Source: Cyclobacterium qasimii M12-11B
Lineage (GTDB): Bacteria; Bacteroidota; Bacteroidia; Cytophagales; Cyclobacteriaceae
Length of the DNA stretch: 64,000 bases
NCBI RefSeq assembly: GCF_000427295.1
Contig: NZ_ATNM01000197.1
Coordinates: 1-64,000 of the forward strand
Reading direction: 5' to 3'
Below the pieces are notes generated by a model that was not told the DNA's origin, made no database searches, and worked only from the letters and a program-made list of their open reading frames with translations. A program made the position numbers and the translations under genes. This document shows, in pieces, positions 27,949-36,800 of this stretch. Position 1 is the first letter of the stretch. Each line of letters starts with the position of its first letter.

Positions 27949-29076
27949 ATGGAAAACACATTATGGTGGATATTTTTTTTAGCTTCGGGCGTGCAGTTTA
28001 CCTATTTGATGGTAGTTTTTGGCCGGTTTGTTTTTTTTCACAAAGCAGAACAAGAAACGGAACAGGACACTAATCTCAGCGGAGTATCTATTATTATAGC
28101 CGCCAAAAATGAGGCTGCACACTTGCAAGACCTGGTGCCTTTACTTATGGAGCAGAACTATCCTGAATTTGAGGTGCTAATCGTGAATGATTGCTCCACA
28201 GATGACTCAGAAGATATGTTGAGGTCGCTTGCTGAAACATACAGCAAGCTCCGAATTGTGAACGTCAGGTATACTCCGGATCATGTGACAGCCAAAAAAT
28301 ACGCTCTTACTCTAGGCATAAAAGTATCTAAATACGATACTATCTTGCTTACCGATGCGGATTGCAGGCCTGTTTCTCCACACTGGATCAGGAGGATGTC
28401 AACTCCAGTCCGTAATGAAGGTAAAACTTTTGCCCTCGGACATGGTTCTTACCTGGCACTCCCTGGGTTATTGAATAAAATCATTCAGTACGAAACCCTT
28501 TTTACAGCCATCTATTACTTTTCATTTGGCTATTGGAAGTCTCCATTTATGGGAGTGGGAAGAAACCTCTGCTACAAAAAAAGCTTTTTCATGGAAAAGA
28601 AAGCCTTTAAATCACTTTGGCACATTGAAGGGGGGGACGATGATCTTTTTGTAAATCTTTATGCAACGGCAGAAAACACCGCCTTAGTAGCACATCCAGA
28701 AAGCATTACCATTTCTCAACCGAAGACCAGTTTCAAAGCTTATTTCACCCAAAAGAAGCGACATTACCATGCTGGGAAATATTATCGCAGTAAAGATAAA
28801 CTAAAACTGGGTTTGTATTCGTTAAGTCATTTGGTATTCTGGCTCTCCGCAGCAGGAATTTTAATTCTTGAAAGCACCTGGGAACCAATTGCCCTTGTAT
28901 TGGGGTTAGTTTTTGCAAGGGCCATGCTGCAATATTTAATAATTCATAAGGCAAGAAAAAAATTAGAGGGGACTGGTAAGGTAATTTGGACTTTATTTTT
29001 TGATTTGATGTACATGATTTATTTTTGGACCTTAGGAACAAAAGGTTATCTGTCAAAAACAGTTAAATGGAAATAA
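27949..29076 (+). CDS. Family 2 glycosyltransferase, membrane-anchored
   Basis: GT2-type enzyme that transfers a sugar from a nucleotide-sugar donor, probably in cell-envelope glycan synthesis. One N-terminal membrane helix (TLWWIFFLASGVQFTYLMVVFG) is followed by the GT-A domain: VSIIIAAKNEAAHLQDLVPLLMEQ, VLIVNDCSTDDSEDML, and the metal-binding TDAD in ILLTDADCRP. A GGDDDLFV segment corresponds to the acceptor-side ED motif, followed by KRHYHAGKYYR in the QxxRW position. Two or three C-terminal helices follow. The 292-base gap before it holds no feature I can defend. It overlaps the sigma factor gene by ten bases. Acceptor and sugar are unknown. Confidence 0.87.
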   Translation: MENTLWWIFFLASGVQFTYLMVVFGRFVFFHKAEQETEQDTNLSGVSIIIAAKNEAAHLQDLVPLLMEQNYPEFEVLIVNDCSTDDSEDMLRSLAETYSKLRIVNVRYTPDHVTAKKYALTLGIKVSKYDTILLTDADCRPVSPHWIRRMSTPVRNEGKTFALGHGSYLALPGLLNKIIQYETLFTAIYYFSFGYWKSPFMGVGRNLCYKKSFFMEKKAFKSLWHIEGGDDDLFVNLYATAENTALVAHPESITISQPKTSFKAYFTQKKRHYHAGKYYRSKDKLKLGLYSLSHLVFWLSAAGILILESTWEPIALVLGLVFARAMLQYLIIHKARKKLEGTGKVIWTLFFDLMYMIYFWTLGTKGYLSKTVKWK

Positions 29077-29678
29077 AGGAAAGAAGTTTTTCAGATAAAG
29101 CGTTAGAAGATTTTGAATTGATCGACAAAGCGGTCAATGATAAAGACCAGCAGGCGTATGCTTCGCTCATGAAGCGGTACAAAAAAGCGGTATACTTTAT
29201 GATCCTTAAAATGATCAGGGGTACTGACGACGCAGAAGATCTTACCATGGAAGCCTTTGCTAAGGCCTTCAAAAATCTCCACAAGTTTAAAAAAGACTAT
29301 ACATTCAGTACTTGGCTTTTTAGAATTGCGACCAACAACACCATCGATTTTATCCGAAAAAAGAAACTCAAGACCATGAGTTTAAACAACACCATGACAG
29401 ACGATGGTGGAAATGCGGTAAATATAGATGTGGAAGATGATGACAACAATCCTCAGGATGAGTTTATCAAAACCCAGAGGAAAGAAATGGTGCGGATTTT
29501 TGTCGATAAGTTACCTGCAAAATACCGAAAGCTGGTTAAGTTGAGGTATTTTGATGAGTTGTCTTATGATGAAATCGCTGTCGAACTTGACAAACCTTTG
29601 GGAACGGTGAAAGCACAACTTCACCGATCAAGAGAACTATTATACGAAATTGCCAAGGGCAAAAATAAACATATTTAA
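29067..29678 (+). CDS. RNA polymerase sigma-70 family factor (ECF-like)
   Basis: Alternative sigma factor of 203 residues with region 2 (YFMILKMIRGTDDAEDLTMEAFAKAFKNLHKFKKDYTFSTWLFRIATNNTIDFIRKKK) and region 4 (KYRKLVKLRYFDELSYDEIAVELDKPLGTVKAQLHRSRELL). There is no region 1.1 or 3, so it is of the ECF size class. No anti-sigma factor follows: the next gene, three bases on, is rsmG. The ten-base overlap with the glycosyltransferase gene and the tight link to rsmG imply a three-gene operon. Target genes are not visible from sequence. Confidence 0.88.
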   Translation: MEIKERSFSDKALEDFELIDKAVNDKDQQAYASLMKRYKKAVYFMILKMIRGTDDAEDLTMEAFAKAFKNLHKFKKDYTFSTWLFRIATNNTIDFIRKKKLKTMSLNNTMTDDGGNAVNIDVEDDDNNPQDEFIKTQRKEMVRIFVDKLPAKYRKLVKLRYFDELSYDEIAVELDKPLGTVKAQLHRSRELLYEIAKGKNKHI

Positions 29679-29681
29679 TTG

Positions 29682-30331
29682 ATGAATGCAGACCATAAGC
29701 TGATCCAACATTATTTCCCAGAATTGAATGCCCAACAAATGGATCAATTTGAGCGCATGGGAGACCTTTATGTGGATTGGAACAGTAAGATCAATGTCAT
29801 CAGTCGCAAGGACATGGAAAGTTTTTACATTCACCATGTGCTGCATTCTTTAGGAGTTGCAAAATTACTTTCTTTCGAACCCGGCACCAAGATTCTTGAT
29901 ATCGGTACGGGGGAGGATTCCCTGGGATCCCGCTGGCCATTTTATTCCCTGAAGTACAATTTCACCTTGTAGATTCTATAGGGAAGAAAATAACTGTAGT
30001 AAAGGATGTGGTCAAGCAATTGGGGTTGAAAAATGTAGAGCCACAACAAGTGCGTGCAGAAAGTCTAGAAGACAGGAAGTATCATTTTATCATCAGCCGA
30101 GCGGTGACACAAATGGAGAAATTCTATCCCTGGATCAAAAATAAGTTCAGAAAAGAAGATGTTCATGAGGAATTTCAAAATGGTCTCTTCTACCTAAAAG
30201 GTGGTGATGTCGATGAGGAGTTGGAAGCTCTGCATCTTAACTATGTAAGCTATCATCTTGAAGACTACTTTACCGAATCATTTTTTGAAACCAAAAAAGT
30301 GGTTTATTTACCTTATGAAGGCAAAAGGTAA
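29682..30331 (+). pseudogene. rsmG: 16S rRNA (guanine527-N7) methyltransferase, frameshifted
   Basis: SAM-dependent methyltransferase that modifies G527 of 16S rRNA; loss gives low-level streptomycin resistance in other bacteria. The N-terminal 85 residues are typical (QMDQFERMGDLYVDWNSKINVISRKDMESFYIHHVLHSLG, then GTKILDIGTG). At the SAM-binding glycine loop the frame breaks. The run of five G at 29909-29913 should be six to give GTGGGFPGIPLAIFFPE-like sequence, and the rest continues in another frame (HLVDSIGKKITVV, then LKNVEPQQVRAESLE and IISRAVTQMEKF). Both halves are otherwise well preserved, so the gene is probably intact in the organism and the G run misread. The start ATG follows the sigma factor stop by three bases. 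Confidence 0.85.
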
Positions 30332-30453
30332 GTTGATCAGTTCGGAGCAATCCTAAAATTATTCTTACCCAGATCCATCCTGAATATTTTTTGGCCAAAT
30401 ACATGGCCTACCACTATCCAGTGCAATACAAAAAGTCACTCGCATAACAAAAA

Positions 30454-30493
30454 ATAACCCAAGACAGGGCATTTACTACCTGTCTTGGGTTAT
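30454..30493 (-). terminator. Rho-independent terminator, 15-bp perfect stem
   Basis: ATAACCCAAGACAGG pairs with CCTGTCTTGGGTTAT around a ten-base loop. On the minus strand the stem is followed by a T-rich run (T after the A run at 30449-30454), which places it as the end of the lipoprotein transcript 20 bases after its stop codon. It may also stop convergent rsmG transcripts. Confidence 0.85.
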
Positions 30494-30512
30494 ACTAACA
30501 AAGAAATCTTTC

Positions 30513-31046
30513 TTATCTTACCAGGATCACTTCAATAGTAGATTCGCTAACGGTAAGTCCATCTTCCTGCAAACGCTCAAAATCCGAAACTTCAATTTCA
30601 CCTGAAAGTCTCAGCATGTTATCTGAATAGTCTATTACTTCGAGTATCACAACCTCTTCCTTGTCGGTTATCACCAATTGATCACCCACCAACTCCCAGG
30701 TGCCGGAAAAAATTTCCACACCCTGAACAGGGATTTTCTCATTTTGAAGTGTAAAGCCAAGCGCTATTAAGTCGACATCGAAAACGAAGCTTCCAGTTGC
30801 CGTGAGCAATTGATCCATGTCACCAAAATCAAGGGTCATGTCATAATTCTCTCCATTTCCCTCAATACTGACCGGCACTGAAGCCCCAGACACCGAAACA
30901 ACACCTCTACCACTTAAAGTAGCCTCTTGTAAGCGCCACTCTTCCTTTGCCAACTCCAGGTCTGGCATTTCTTCTTCAGTAGTCGTTTTACAACTCCACA
31001 TCAACGAAAGCACTATCAAAGAGAGAATAGACAAAGACTTTTTCAT
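30513..31046 (-). CDS. Lipoprotein of unknown function, lipocalin-like
   Basis: 177-residue protein with a lipoprotein signal peptide; lipobox SLMWSC with Cys19. The mature part is acidic and beta-rich (EEWRLQEATLSGRGVVSVSGASVPVSIEGNGENYDMTLDFGD, then SGTWELVGDQLVITDKEEVVILEV). This is the layout of small Bacteroidota lipocalin-like lipoproteins, in which strands report what the remaining variance of a fitted model does not; I cannot name a family with certainty. It follows der by eight bases on the same strand and has its own terminator, so it is the last gene of the era-der group. Role unknown. Confidence 0.7.
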   Translation of the reverse strand: MKKSLSILSLIVLSLMWSCKTTTEEEMPDLELAKEEWRLQEATLSGRGVVSVSGASVPVSIEGNGENYDMTLDFGDMDQLLTATGSFVFDVDLIALGFTLQNEKIPVQGVEIFSGTWELVGDQLVITDKEEVVILEVIDYSDNMLRLSGEIEVSDFERLQEDGLTVSESTIEVILVR

Positions 31047-31054
31047 AGCAATTT

Positions 31055-32368
31055 TTATTTCTTTTTATAAGTAATTTTAACAGGCACACCTGTAAAATCA
31101 AAATTTTCCCTTAACCTATTTTCCAGGAATCGGGTATAGGGTGATTTAATGTATTGGGGTAAGTTGCAGAAAAAGGCAATCACCGGATTTTTGGTTGGCA
31201 GCTGTGTAATGTATTTAATTTTAATGTATTTCCCCTTATTCGCAGGAGGTGGATACTTTTCGATTTCTGGCAACAATACCTCATTCAACTTGGAAGTAGA
31301 AACCTTCCGTTGTTTATTTTCATAAACTTGCATGGCCAATTCCATGGCTTGATATATTCTTTGCTTAGTGAGTGCAGAAATAAATATGATTGGAATCCAT
31401 TTATTTTCACCCAGCTTATCTGTCATGTTGTCCTTAAAAGCCTGCATGGTTTTGTGGTCTTTTTCTACCAAATCCCATTTGTTGACCATAATCATCATCC
31501 CTTTGTTGTTTTTAATAGCAAGAGAGATTAGGTTAACATCCTGCGCTTCAAGACCACGAGTAGCATCTACCATGATGATGACCACATCTGAATCTTCCAA
31601 AGTCCTTAAAGACCGCATCACTGAGTAAAACTCAATGTCTTCTTTTACTTTGGCCTTTTTTCGAATTCCTGCCGTATCTGTAAGGATATAGTCCTTGCCA
31701 TATAGCTGGTAACGCGTATGGATGGCGTCTCTGGTCGTTCCCGCTTCATCCGTCACTATTGACCTCTCTTTGCCAATTAAAGCGTTTAGAAAGGAGGATT
31801 TCCCTACATTAGGTCTTCCAAGGATGGCCAATTTTGGTATTCCTTCATCAGGATCTTTTTCTCCCTCATCAGGGAATTTCTGTATCACCTCATCCAGTAA
31901 ATCGCCTAAACCACTTCCACTGGTAGCGGTAGTTGGATAGATAATTTCTTCACCTATGCCCAAAGCATAAAATTCATTGGCCATTAAAAGGTCGTCCAAG
32001 TTATCTGCCTTATTGGCTACCATAAAGATAGGCTTGTCTGTACCTCTCAATTCTTTAGCAAAATCCGCATCCAGATCAGTAAGTCCAACCATACAGTCCA
32101 CTACAAATAAGATAATAGAGGCCTCTTCAATGGCCAGCTTTACTTGTTTGCGAATTTCCTTTTCAAAAATATCTTCTGAACCCATCACATACCCACCGGT
32201 ATCAATGACGGAGAAAAACTTACCTCCCCATTGGGCGTGGCCATAATGCCTGTCCCTTGTCACACCACTAAGGTTGTCTTCAATGGCTTTTCGCTCTTCT
32301 ACCAGTCGGTTAAAAAGCGTGGATTTACCCACATTAGGTCTCCCTACAATTGCTACTATATTGGCCAT
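31055..32368 (-). CDS. der: Ribosome biogenesis GTPase Der (EngA)
   Basis: Essential GTPase of 50S subunit assembly with two tandem G domains. The 437-residue protein has the first P-loop GRPNVGKS at residues 9-16 with DTGGY and NKAD, and the second GRPNVGKSSF near residue 184 with DTAGI and NKWD. The C-terminal KH-like domain ends in PVKITYKKK. Normal length. It lies 11 bases downstream of era on the same strand. The pairing of era and der is common in Bacteroidota. Confidence 0.97.
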   Translation of the reverse strand: MANIVAIVGRPNVGKSTLFNRLVEERKAIEDNLSGVTRDRHYGHAQWGGKFFSVIDTGGYVMGSEDIFEKEIRKQVKLAIEEASIILFVVDCMVGLTDLDADFAKELRGTDKPIFMVANKADNLDDLLMANEFYALGIGEEIIYPTTATSGSGLGDLLDEVIQKFPDEGEKDPDEGIPKLAILGRPNVGKSSFLNALIGKERSIVTDEAGTTRDAIHTRYQLYGKDYILTDTAGIRKKAKVKEDIEFYSVMRSLRTLEDSDVVIIMVDATRGLEAQDVNLISLAIKNNKGMMIMVNKWDLVEKDHKTMQAFKDNMTDKLGENKWIPIIFISALTKQRIYQAMELAMQVYENKQRKVSTSKLNEVLLPEIEKYPPPANKGKYIKIKYITQLPTKNPVIAFFCNLPQYIKSPYTRFLENRLRENFDFTGVPVKITYKKK

Positions 32369-32379
32369 AATACTATGTT

Positions 32380-33270
32380 TTATTGGTCGTAACCAAATTT
32401 TTTCAATTTGTTTTTATTCTTTCTCCAGTTGTCTTCTACCTTCACAAAGGTTTCTAGAAAAACTTTTTTTCCAAAAAAATTCTCCATTTCAATCCTGGCT
32501 TGAGTACCCACTCTTTTCAATGCTTTCCCCTTGTCTCCGATAATAATTCCTTTTTGACTATCTCTTTCCACATAAATCACGGCTCTCATGCGTAGCAATT
32601 GATCGGTTTCATCAAAATCTTCAATTCGAACCTCTGTACTATAGGGTATTTCTTTCTTGTATTGGTTAAAGATTTTTTCTCTTATGATTTCGGAAGCAAA
32701 GAAACGCTCAGGACGGTCACTTAGTTCTTCTTTGTCATAAAATGGTGGATGTACAGGCAAGCGATCCAGAATTTCCTGCATTATCTTTTGGAGGTTAAAA
32801 CTTTCCAATGCTGAAATCGGAATAACCACATCTGCTTTTATCCTTTCAGTCCAGTATTCCGTAACCTCTGCAAGCTTTTCTTCTTTATTCAAGTCAATTT
32901 TATTGATGACAAGTAAAATAGGCACTCCTGCGGCATTCACCTTTTGAATAATGTCTTCAATTTCTTCATCATTCTCAAAAAGATCTGTTACAAAAACGAT
33001 TACATCAGCATCTTCGAGCGACAGGTGTACAAAACCCATCATGCTTTTGTGCAGTTCGTATTTTGGTTTCAACATGCCGGGAGTATCGGAGAAGACGATC
33101 TGGTATTCCGGTTCATTCATAATTCCCAAAATCCTATGACGAGTAGTCTGGGCTTTGGAAGAAATGATAGAAAGCTTTTCTCCAAGCAGGGCATTCATCA
33201 AGGTAGATTTACCCACATTAGGCTTACCTATGATATTAATAAAGCCTGCTTTATGCATATTTTCTGGCAT
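32380..33270 (-). CDS. era: GTPase Era
   Basis: Essential GTPase that binds 16S rRNA and is needed for 30S maturation. The 296-residue protein has P-loop GKPNVGKS at residues 15-22, the switch region TTRHRILGI, DTPG, NKID, and the C-terminal KH domain with GxxG-like IIGDKGKALKRVGTQARIEME. Ending KFGYDQ. Length and motifs are standard. It is first in the era-der-lipoprotein group on the minus strand, with 140 bases to the tRNA gene. Confidence 0.97.
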   Translation of the reverse strand: MPENMHKAGFINIIGKPNVGKSTLMNALLGEKLSIISSKAQTTRHRILGIMNEPEYQIVFSDTPGMLKPKYELHKSMMGFVHLSLEDADVIVFVTDLFENDEEIEDIIQKVNAAGVPILLVINKIDLNKEEKLAEVTEYWTERIKADVVIPISALESFNLQKIMQEILDRLPVHPPFYDKEELSDRPERFFASEIIREKIFNQYKKEIPYSTEVRIEDFDETDQLLRMRAVIYVERDSQKGIIIGDKGKALKRVGTQARIEMENFFGKKVFLETFVKVEDNWRKNKNKLKKFGYDQ

Positions 33271-33410
33271 GGTCTCAGATTTTTTTTACAAAGGTACTTG
33301 ATTTTTGAGAATATGTCCTTACCTTTGTATCACAATAACGGATAAGGCAGCAAAAAACGTTTAAAACCTTATCAATTTCAAAAGCGATTTTATTCAATAT
33401 AAAGATATAT

Positions 33411-33483
<73 letters not shown>

Positions 33484-33487
33484 CTAG

Positions 33488-33527
33488 AAACCCCTTATAC
33501 GTCAAGTATTTGGGGTTTTCTTTTTTT
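33488..33527 (+). terminator. Terminator of the initiator tRNA
   Basis: AAACCCC (33488-33494) pairs with GGGGTTT (33512-33518), with an inner ATAC/GTAT pairing in the loop, followed by T4 C T7. Good rho-independent terminator directly behind the tRNA. Confidence 0.85.
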
Positions 33528-33600
33528 AAGGCATTTTTTTTATTTATCGATTAGGCACCTAGATTTTTCTTTTTTAATAATGTGAAGCCGTTTAAATTCT

Positions 33601-34612
33601 TTTTCTCGCGAAGCCGCTAAGGCGCAAAGGTCTTTAGAATACTTTCTTTTGACTTTATAACATTTTAACTGCTTTTCTGAATTTTTTAGAAAAATTCTCG
33701 ATTCTCGCAATGGAACAGAAAATATTTGTTTGAGGCTCTGGGGGCAAAATTTATAAGTTATTTTCAGATTCTTAATTATCGCAAAGGTGCTAAGACACAA
33801 AGAATATAAAAAACCTTCTTTGCGACTCCGCGACTCTGCGTGCAATTCTTAAAAGTTATTTTATATTCTATAATTCTCGCAAAGGCGCTAAGACGCAAAG
33901 GGTAAAGGGATGCCTTTTACTGAAAAGGTGACCCTTTGATTAGCTTTTTTTATTCTTGACCATCTTAAGGACTTAGAAAACATTTCTTTGCGACTCCGCG
34001 ACTCTGCGTGCAATGTTAAAACCTTTTTTATTTTCTTAATTCTCGCTAAGGCGCTAAGACGCAAAGTTCATAGGGATGACTCTCTTTTAATTCATTACCC
34101 TTTGATTAGTTTTATTATTCTTAACCATCTTAAGGACTTAGAAAAAACATTTCTTTGCGACTCTGCGGCTCTGCGTGCAGTTTTTAATAGTTCTATTTAG
34201 ATTATTGGGTCTCGCAAAGGCGCTAAGACGCAAAGAATTTAAAAACCCTTCTTTGCGACTCCGCGACTCTGCGTGCAATGTTAAAACCTTTTTATTTCTT
34301 AATTCTCGCTAAGGCGCTATGACGGAAAGGACATAGGGATGACTCTTTTTGAATACGTGACCTTATAATTAGTTTTTTTATTCTTGCCGCTCGTTTGAGC
34401 GTAAAAAACATTTCTTTGCGACTTTGCGGCTCTGCGTGCAAAATTTATAAATTATTCTTAGATTATTAATTCTCGCTAAGGCGCTAAGACGCAAAGGTCA
34501 TAGGGATGACTCTCTATTTATTCATTTCCGTTTGATTAGTTTTTTTTTATTCTTGACCATCCTAAGGACTTAGAAAGTATTTCTTTGCGGCTCCGCGACT
34601 ATGCGTGCAATT
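33601..34612. repeat. Degenerate paired inverted-repeat array, block 1
   Basis: Two alternating half-sites. Half A, core GGCGCTAAGACGCAAAG, begins near 33604, 33777, 33875, 34042, 34211, 34304 and 34472. Half B, core CTTTGCGACTCCGCGACT, begins near 33816, 33983, 34150, 34249, 34410 and 34580, usually ending TCTGCGTGCA. B is an imperfect reverse complement of A (about 13 of 17), so each A-B pair can fold back. The main period is about 167-169 bp, with shorter units of about 93 bp. The spacers are also related: many hold GATTAG, TTCTTGACCATCTTAAGGA and a CATTTCTTTGCG lead-in. No coding potential that I believe. Confidence 0.9.
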
Positions 34613-34813
34613 AATTCTATAAGTTAACACTTTTTATAAGCACCTCAAAAAGGTAAATTCCAGCGATAACTATCTGTTTAAAGAATCATTTTCTTCCTTA
34701 TTTAAGGTATTAAGCGTGGGAAATACATTACAGATTCCAAATGCCTATTTCTTGGCATGGTATTGGGAAATAAGTATTGAACAAACGATTAAATCCATAA
34801 GAAGCTCAATAGC

Positions 34814-35782
34814 ATGGCACTCGAAACGACAGAACAGAAATTCCAGATAAAGGACACCTGGTCCCTACTTAAGGCAACTTACAAAGAATGGTCTGATGAC
34901 GACGCCTTTGGAAACGCCGCTTCGGTTGCTTATTATGCTGTTTTTTCACTACCAGGGCTTTTGCTTATAATAGTGTCCATTATTGGTATTTTTATGGACA
35001 GAACCGACACCGTTGCCGAAATTACGTCAGGTCTTTCGGGAATGATTGGTGCAGAATCAGCAGAAAGTATTGCTGAAATTATAGTAAATGCCAATTTAGC
35101 CGACCAATCCGTACTCATGACCATAGTGGGGTTAGGCACCATGCTTTTCGGTGCAACCGGACTTTTCGTTCAACTTCAGAAATCTTTAAATTCCATATGG
35201 GAGGTAAAAAAAAATGAAAAAGCTGGTATTAAAACCCTCTTGAAAGATAGGGCCACTTCGCTTGGGATAATCATTGTTATAGGTTTTTTACTACTCATCT
35301 CATTAGTTTTGAGCACAACGATTTCTTCAATAGGTGGTTGGTTAACACGAAATTTTGGTGAAAGTCTTTTTATCTTGGCTTATTTGGCTAATATTATTCT
35401 TTCTATCGTCATTATTGCATTGCTTTTTGCCGCAATATTTAAGATTTTGCCAGATGTTAATATCAAATGGCGTATGGTATGGACAGGTGCTATTCTCACC
35501 TCAGTACTGTTTACGGTAGGAAAAGCACTTATTGCCTTTTATTTAAGTGAATCAAATCCCGGTGAAACATTTGGTGCTGCAGGTGCCATTATTCTTTTCT
35601 TGCTTTGGATATCCTATTCATGCCTTATACTTTTCTTTGGTGCTGAGTTCACTCAGGTTTATGGGAGAAGGTATGGCTATCAGCTAAAACCGTCTAGCCA
35701 TGCGGTGCGCACCTCTGATTTTGAACATAAGAAAGAAAAACTAATCAAAAAAAAGAAAGTGGATAAGGAAATGACCAAATAG
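34814..35782 (+). CDS. YihY/BrkB-family membrane protein
   Basis: Inner membrane protein of the YihY/virulence factor BrkB family (once called RNase BN by error). The 322-residue protein has six hydrophobic segments and the family hallmarks: SVAYYAVFSLPGLLLIIVSIIGI near the N-terminus, a glycine-rich LGTMLFGATGLFVQLQKSLNSIW, and the last segment with ESNPGETFGAAGAIILFLLWISYSCLILFFGAEFTQVY. The N-terminal SLLKATYKEWSDDDAF is the usual amphipathic start. The C-terminal tail is very lysine-rich. Biochemical function of the family is unsettled. The gene is intact and typical in sequence, but lies between two blocks of the inverted-repeat array. Confidence 0.9.
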   Translation: MALETTEQKFQIKDTWSLLKATYKEWSDDDAFGNAASVAYYAVFSLPGLLLIIVSIIGIFMDRTDTVAEITSGLSGMIGAESAESIAEIIVNANLADQSVLMTIVGLGTMLFGATGLFVQLQKSLNSIWEVKKNEKAGIKTLLKDRATSLGIIIVIGFLLLISLVLSTTISSIGGWLTRNFGESLFILAYLANIILSIVIIALLFAAIFKILPDVNIKWRMVWTGAILTSVLFTVGKALIAFYLSESNPGETFGAAGAIILFLLWISYSCLILFFGAEFTQVYGRRYGYQLKPSSHAVRTSDFEHKKEKLIKKKKVDKEMTK

Positions 35783-35814
35783 AGCAAAGTTTGTAATTTT
35801 TTTTTGGGGGGGGG

Positions 35815-36380
35815 ACTTCACGGCTCTACCTGCAGTATTTAAAGTCCTTTCTAGAATAATAATTCCCGCAAAGGCGCTAAGACGCAAAGGGCATCAGTAT
35901 ACTTTCTTTTTACTATATGGCTTTCTAAACTTATTTTTAATATCAATCCTCATTATGGGACAAAAATTATTTCTTTGCGGCTCCGCGGCTCTGCGTGCAG
36001 TTTTTAATAGTTCTATATAAATTACTGGGGCTCGCAAAGGCGATAAGACGCAAAGGGCATAGAGCTTCCTCTTTTTAATTCATAACCCTTGGATTAGTTT
36101 TCTTTTATTCTTGACCATCTTAAGGACTTAGAAAACATTTCTTTGCGACTCTGCGGCTCTGCGTGCAGTTTTAAATGCTTTTTTATTTTCTTAATTCTCG
36201 CTAAGGCGCTAAGACGCAAAGGGTAAAGGGATGCCTTTTACTGAAAAGGTGACACTTTGATTAGCTTTTTTTATTCTTGACCATCTTAAGAACTTAAAAA
36301 ACATTTCTTTGAGACTCAGCGTCTTTGCGTGCAATTTTAAAAGCATTTTTGTTTTCTTGGATCTCACTAAGGTGATATCA
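35815..36380. repeat. Degenerate paired inverted-repeat array, block 2
   Basis: Continuation of the array after the YihY gene. A half-sites near 35865, 36031 and 36197 and a decayed one near 36361; B half-sites near 35970, 36138 and 36303 and a decayed one near 35815. Spacing is again about 166 bp. The unit at 36220-36285 shares the long spacer GGGTAAAGGGATGCCTTTTA and beyond with block 1 (33900) and block 3 (37162). It begins right after an unusual run of nine T and nine G at 35797-35814. Confidence 0.88.
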
Positions 36381-36409
36381 ATTTTCCATTGTGGCCCTGC
36401 GAAAAATAT

Positions 36410-36787
36410 TTATAAGTTATTAACAACTCTGGATATCCCATCTTTAATTAAGGCTTCATTGAAATTAATCAACAAACCGAGCTTTAGCCCCGTGAGTTTT
36501 AAGTAAGTCAGTACTTGCTTAAAATGCACCGGAGCAATGGCACCTACTGATTTTATTTCTACCAACACCCTGTCCTCCACGATTAAATCAGATCGGAAAC
36601 CCTGATCCATTCTGATCCCCTTCCAAATTAACGGAATAGCTTGTTGTCTTGAAACACTCAACCCTTTCTGAATGAGTTCGTAATATAAAACCTCCTCATA
36701 AACTGACTCAAACAAACCGGGCCCAAGCGCTACATGAATCTGGTAGCAGGTATCTACTATTACTTTGGAAAGATCGTTTTCAGACAT
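36410..36787 (-). CDS. GxxExxY protein (PD-(D/E)XK nuclease fold)
   Basis: Small 125-residue member of the GxxExxY family. The name-giving motif is Gly24-Leu-Phe-Glu27-Ser-Val-Tyr30 in LGPGLFESVYEEVLYYEL. A PD-(D/E)XK-like core is visible as Asp67 in FRSDLIVEDR and Glu77-Ile-Lys79 in VLVEIKSV. Family members are predicted nucleases of unknown role, and I recall them often sitting among repeats or in rRNA intervening sequences. Here it is embedded between blocks 2 and 3 of the inverted-repeat array, on the minus strand, alone. The C-terminal LTYLKLTGLKLGLLINFNEALIKDGISRVVNN is also typical. The gene looks intact. Confidence 0.88.
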   Translation of the reverse strand: MSENDLSKVIVDTCYQIHVALGPGLFESVYEEVLYYELIQKGLSVSRQQAIPLIWKGIRMDQGFRSDLIVEDRVLVEIKSVGAIAPVHFKQVLTYLKLTGLKLGLLINFNEALIKDGISRVVNNL

Positions 36788-36800
36788 TTTTTTTTAGATT

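Noticed and set aside
29067-29678. Sigma factor as a T9SS or PUL regulator
   Set aside because: It is linked only to a glycosyltransferase and rsmG, with no anti-sigma partner, so no target can be supported.
33540-33845. 101-codon open frame on the minus strand in the repeat field
   Set aside because: It is a translation of half-repeats A and B. Similar frames arise wherever the repeat occurs; no start or family support.
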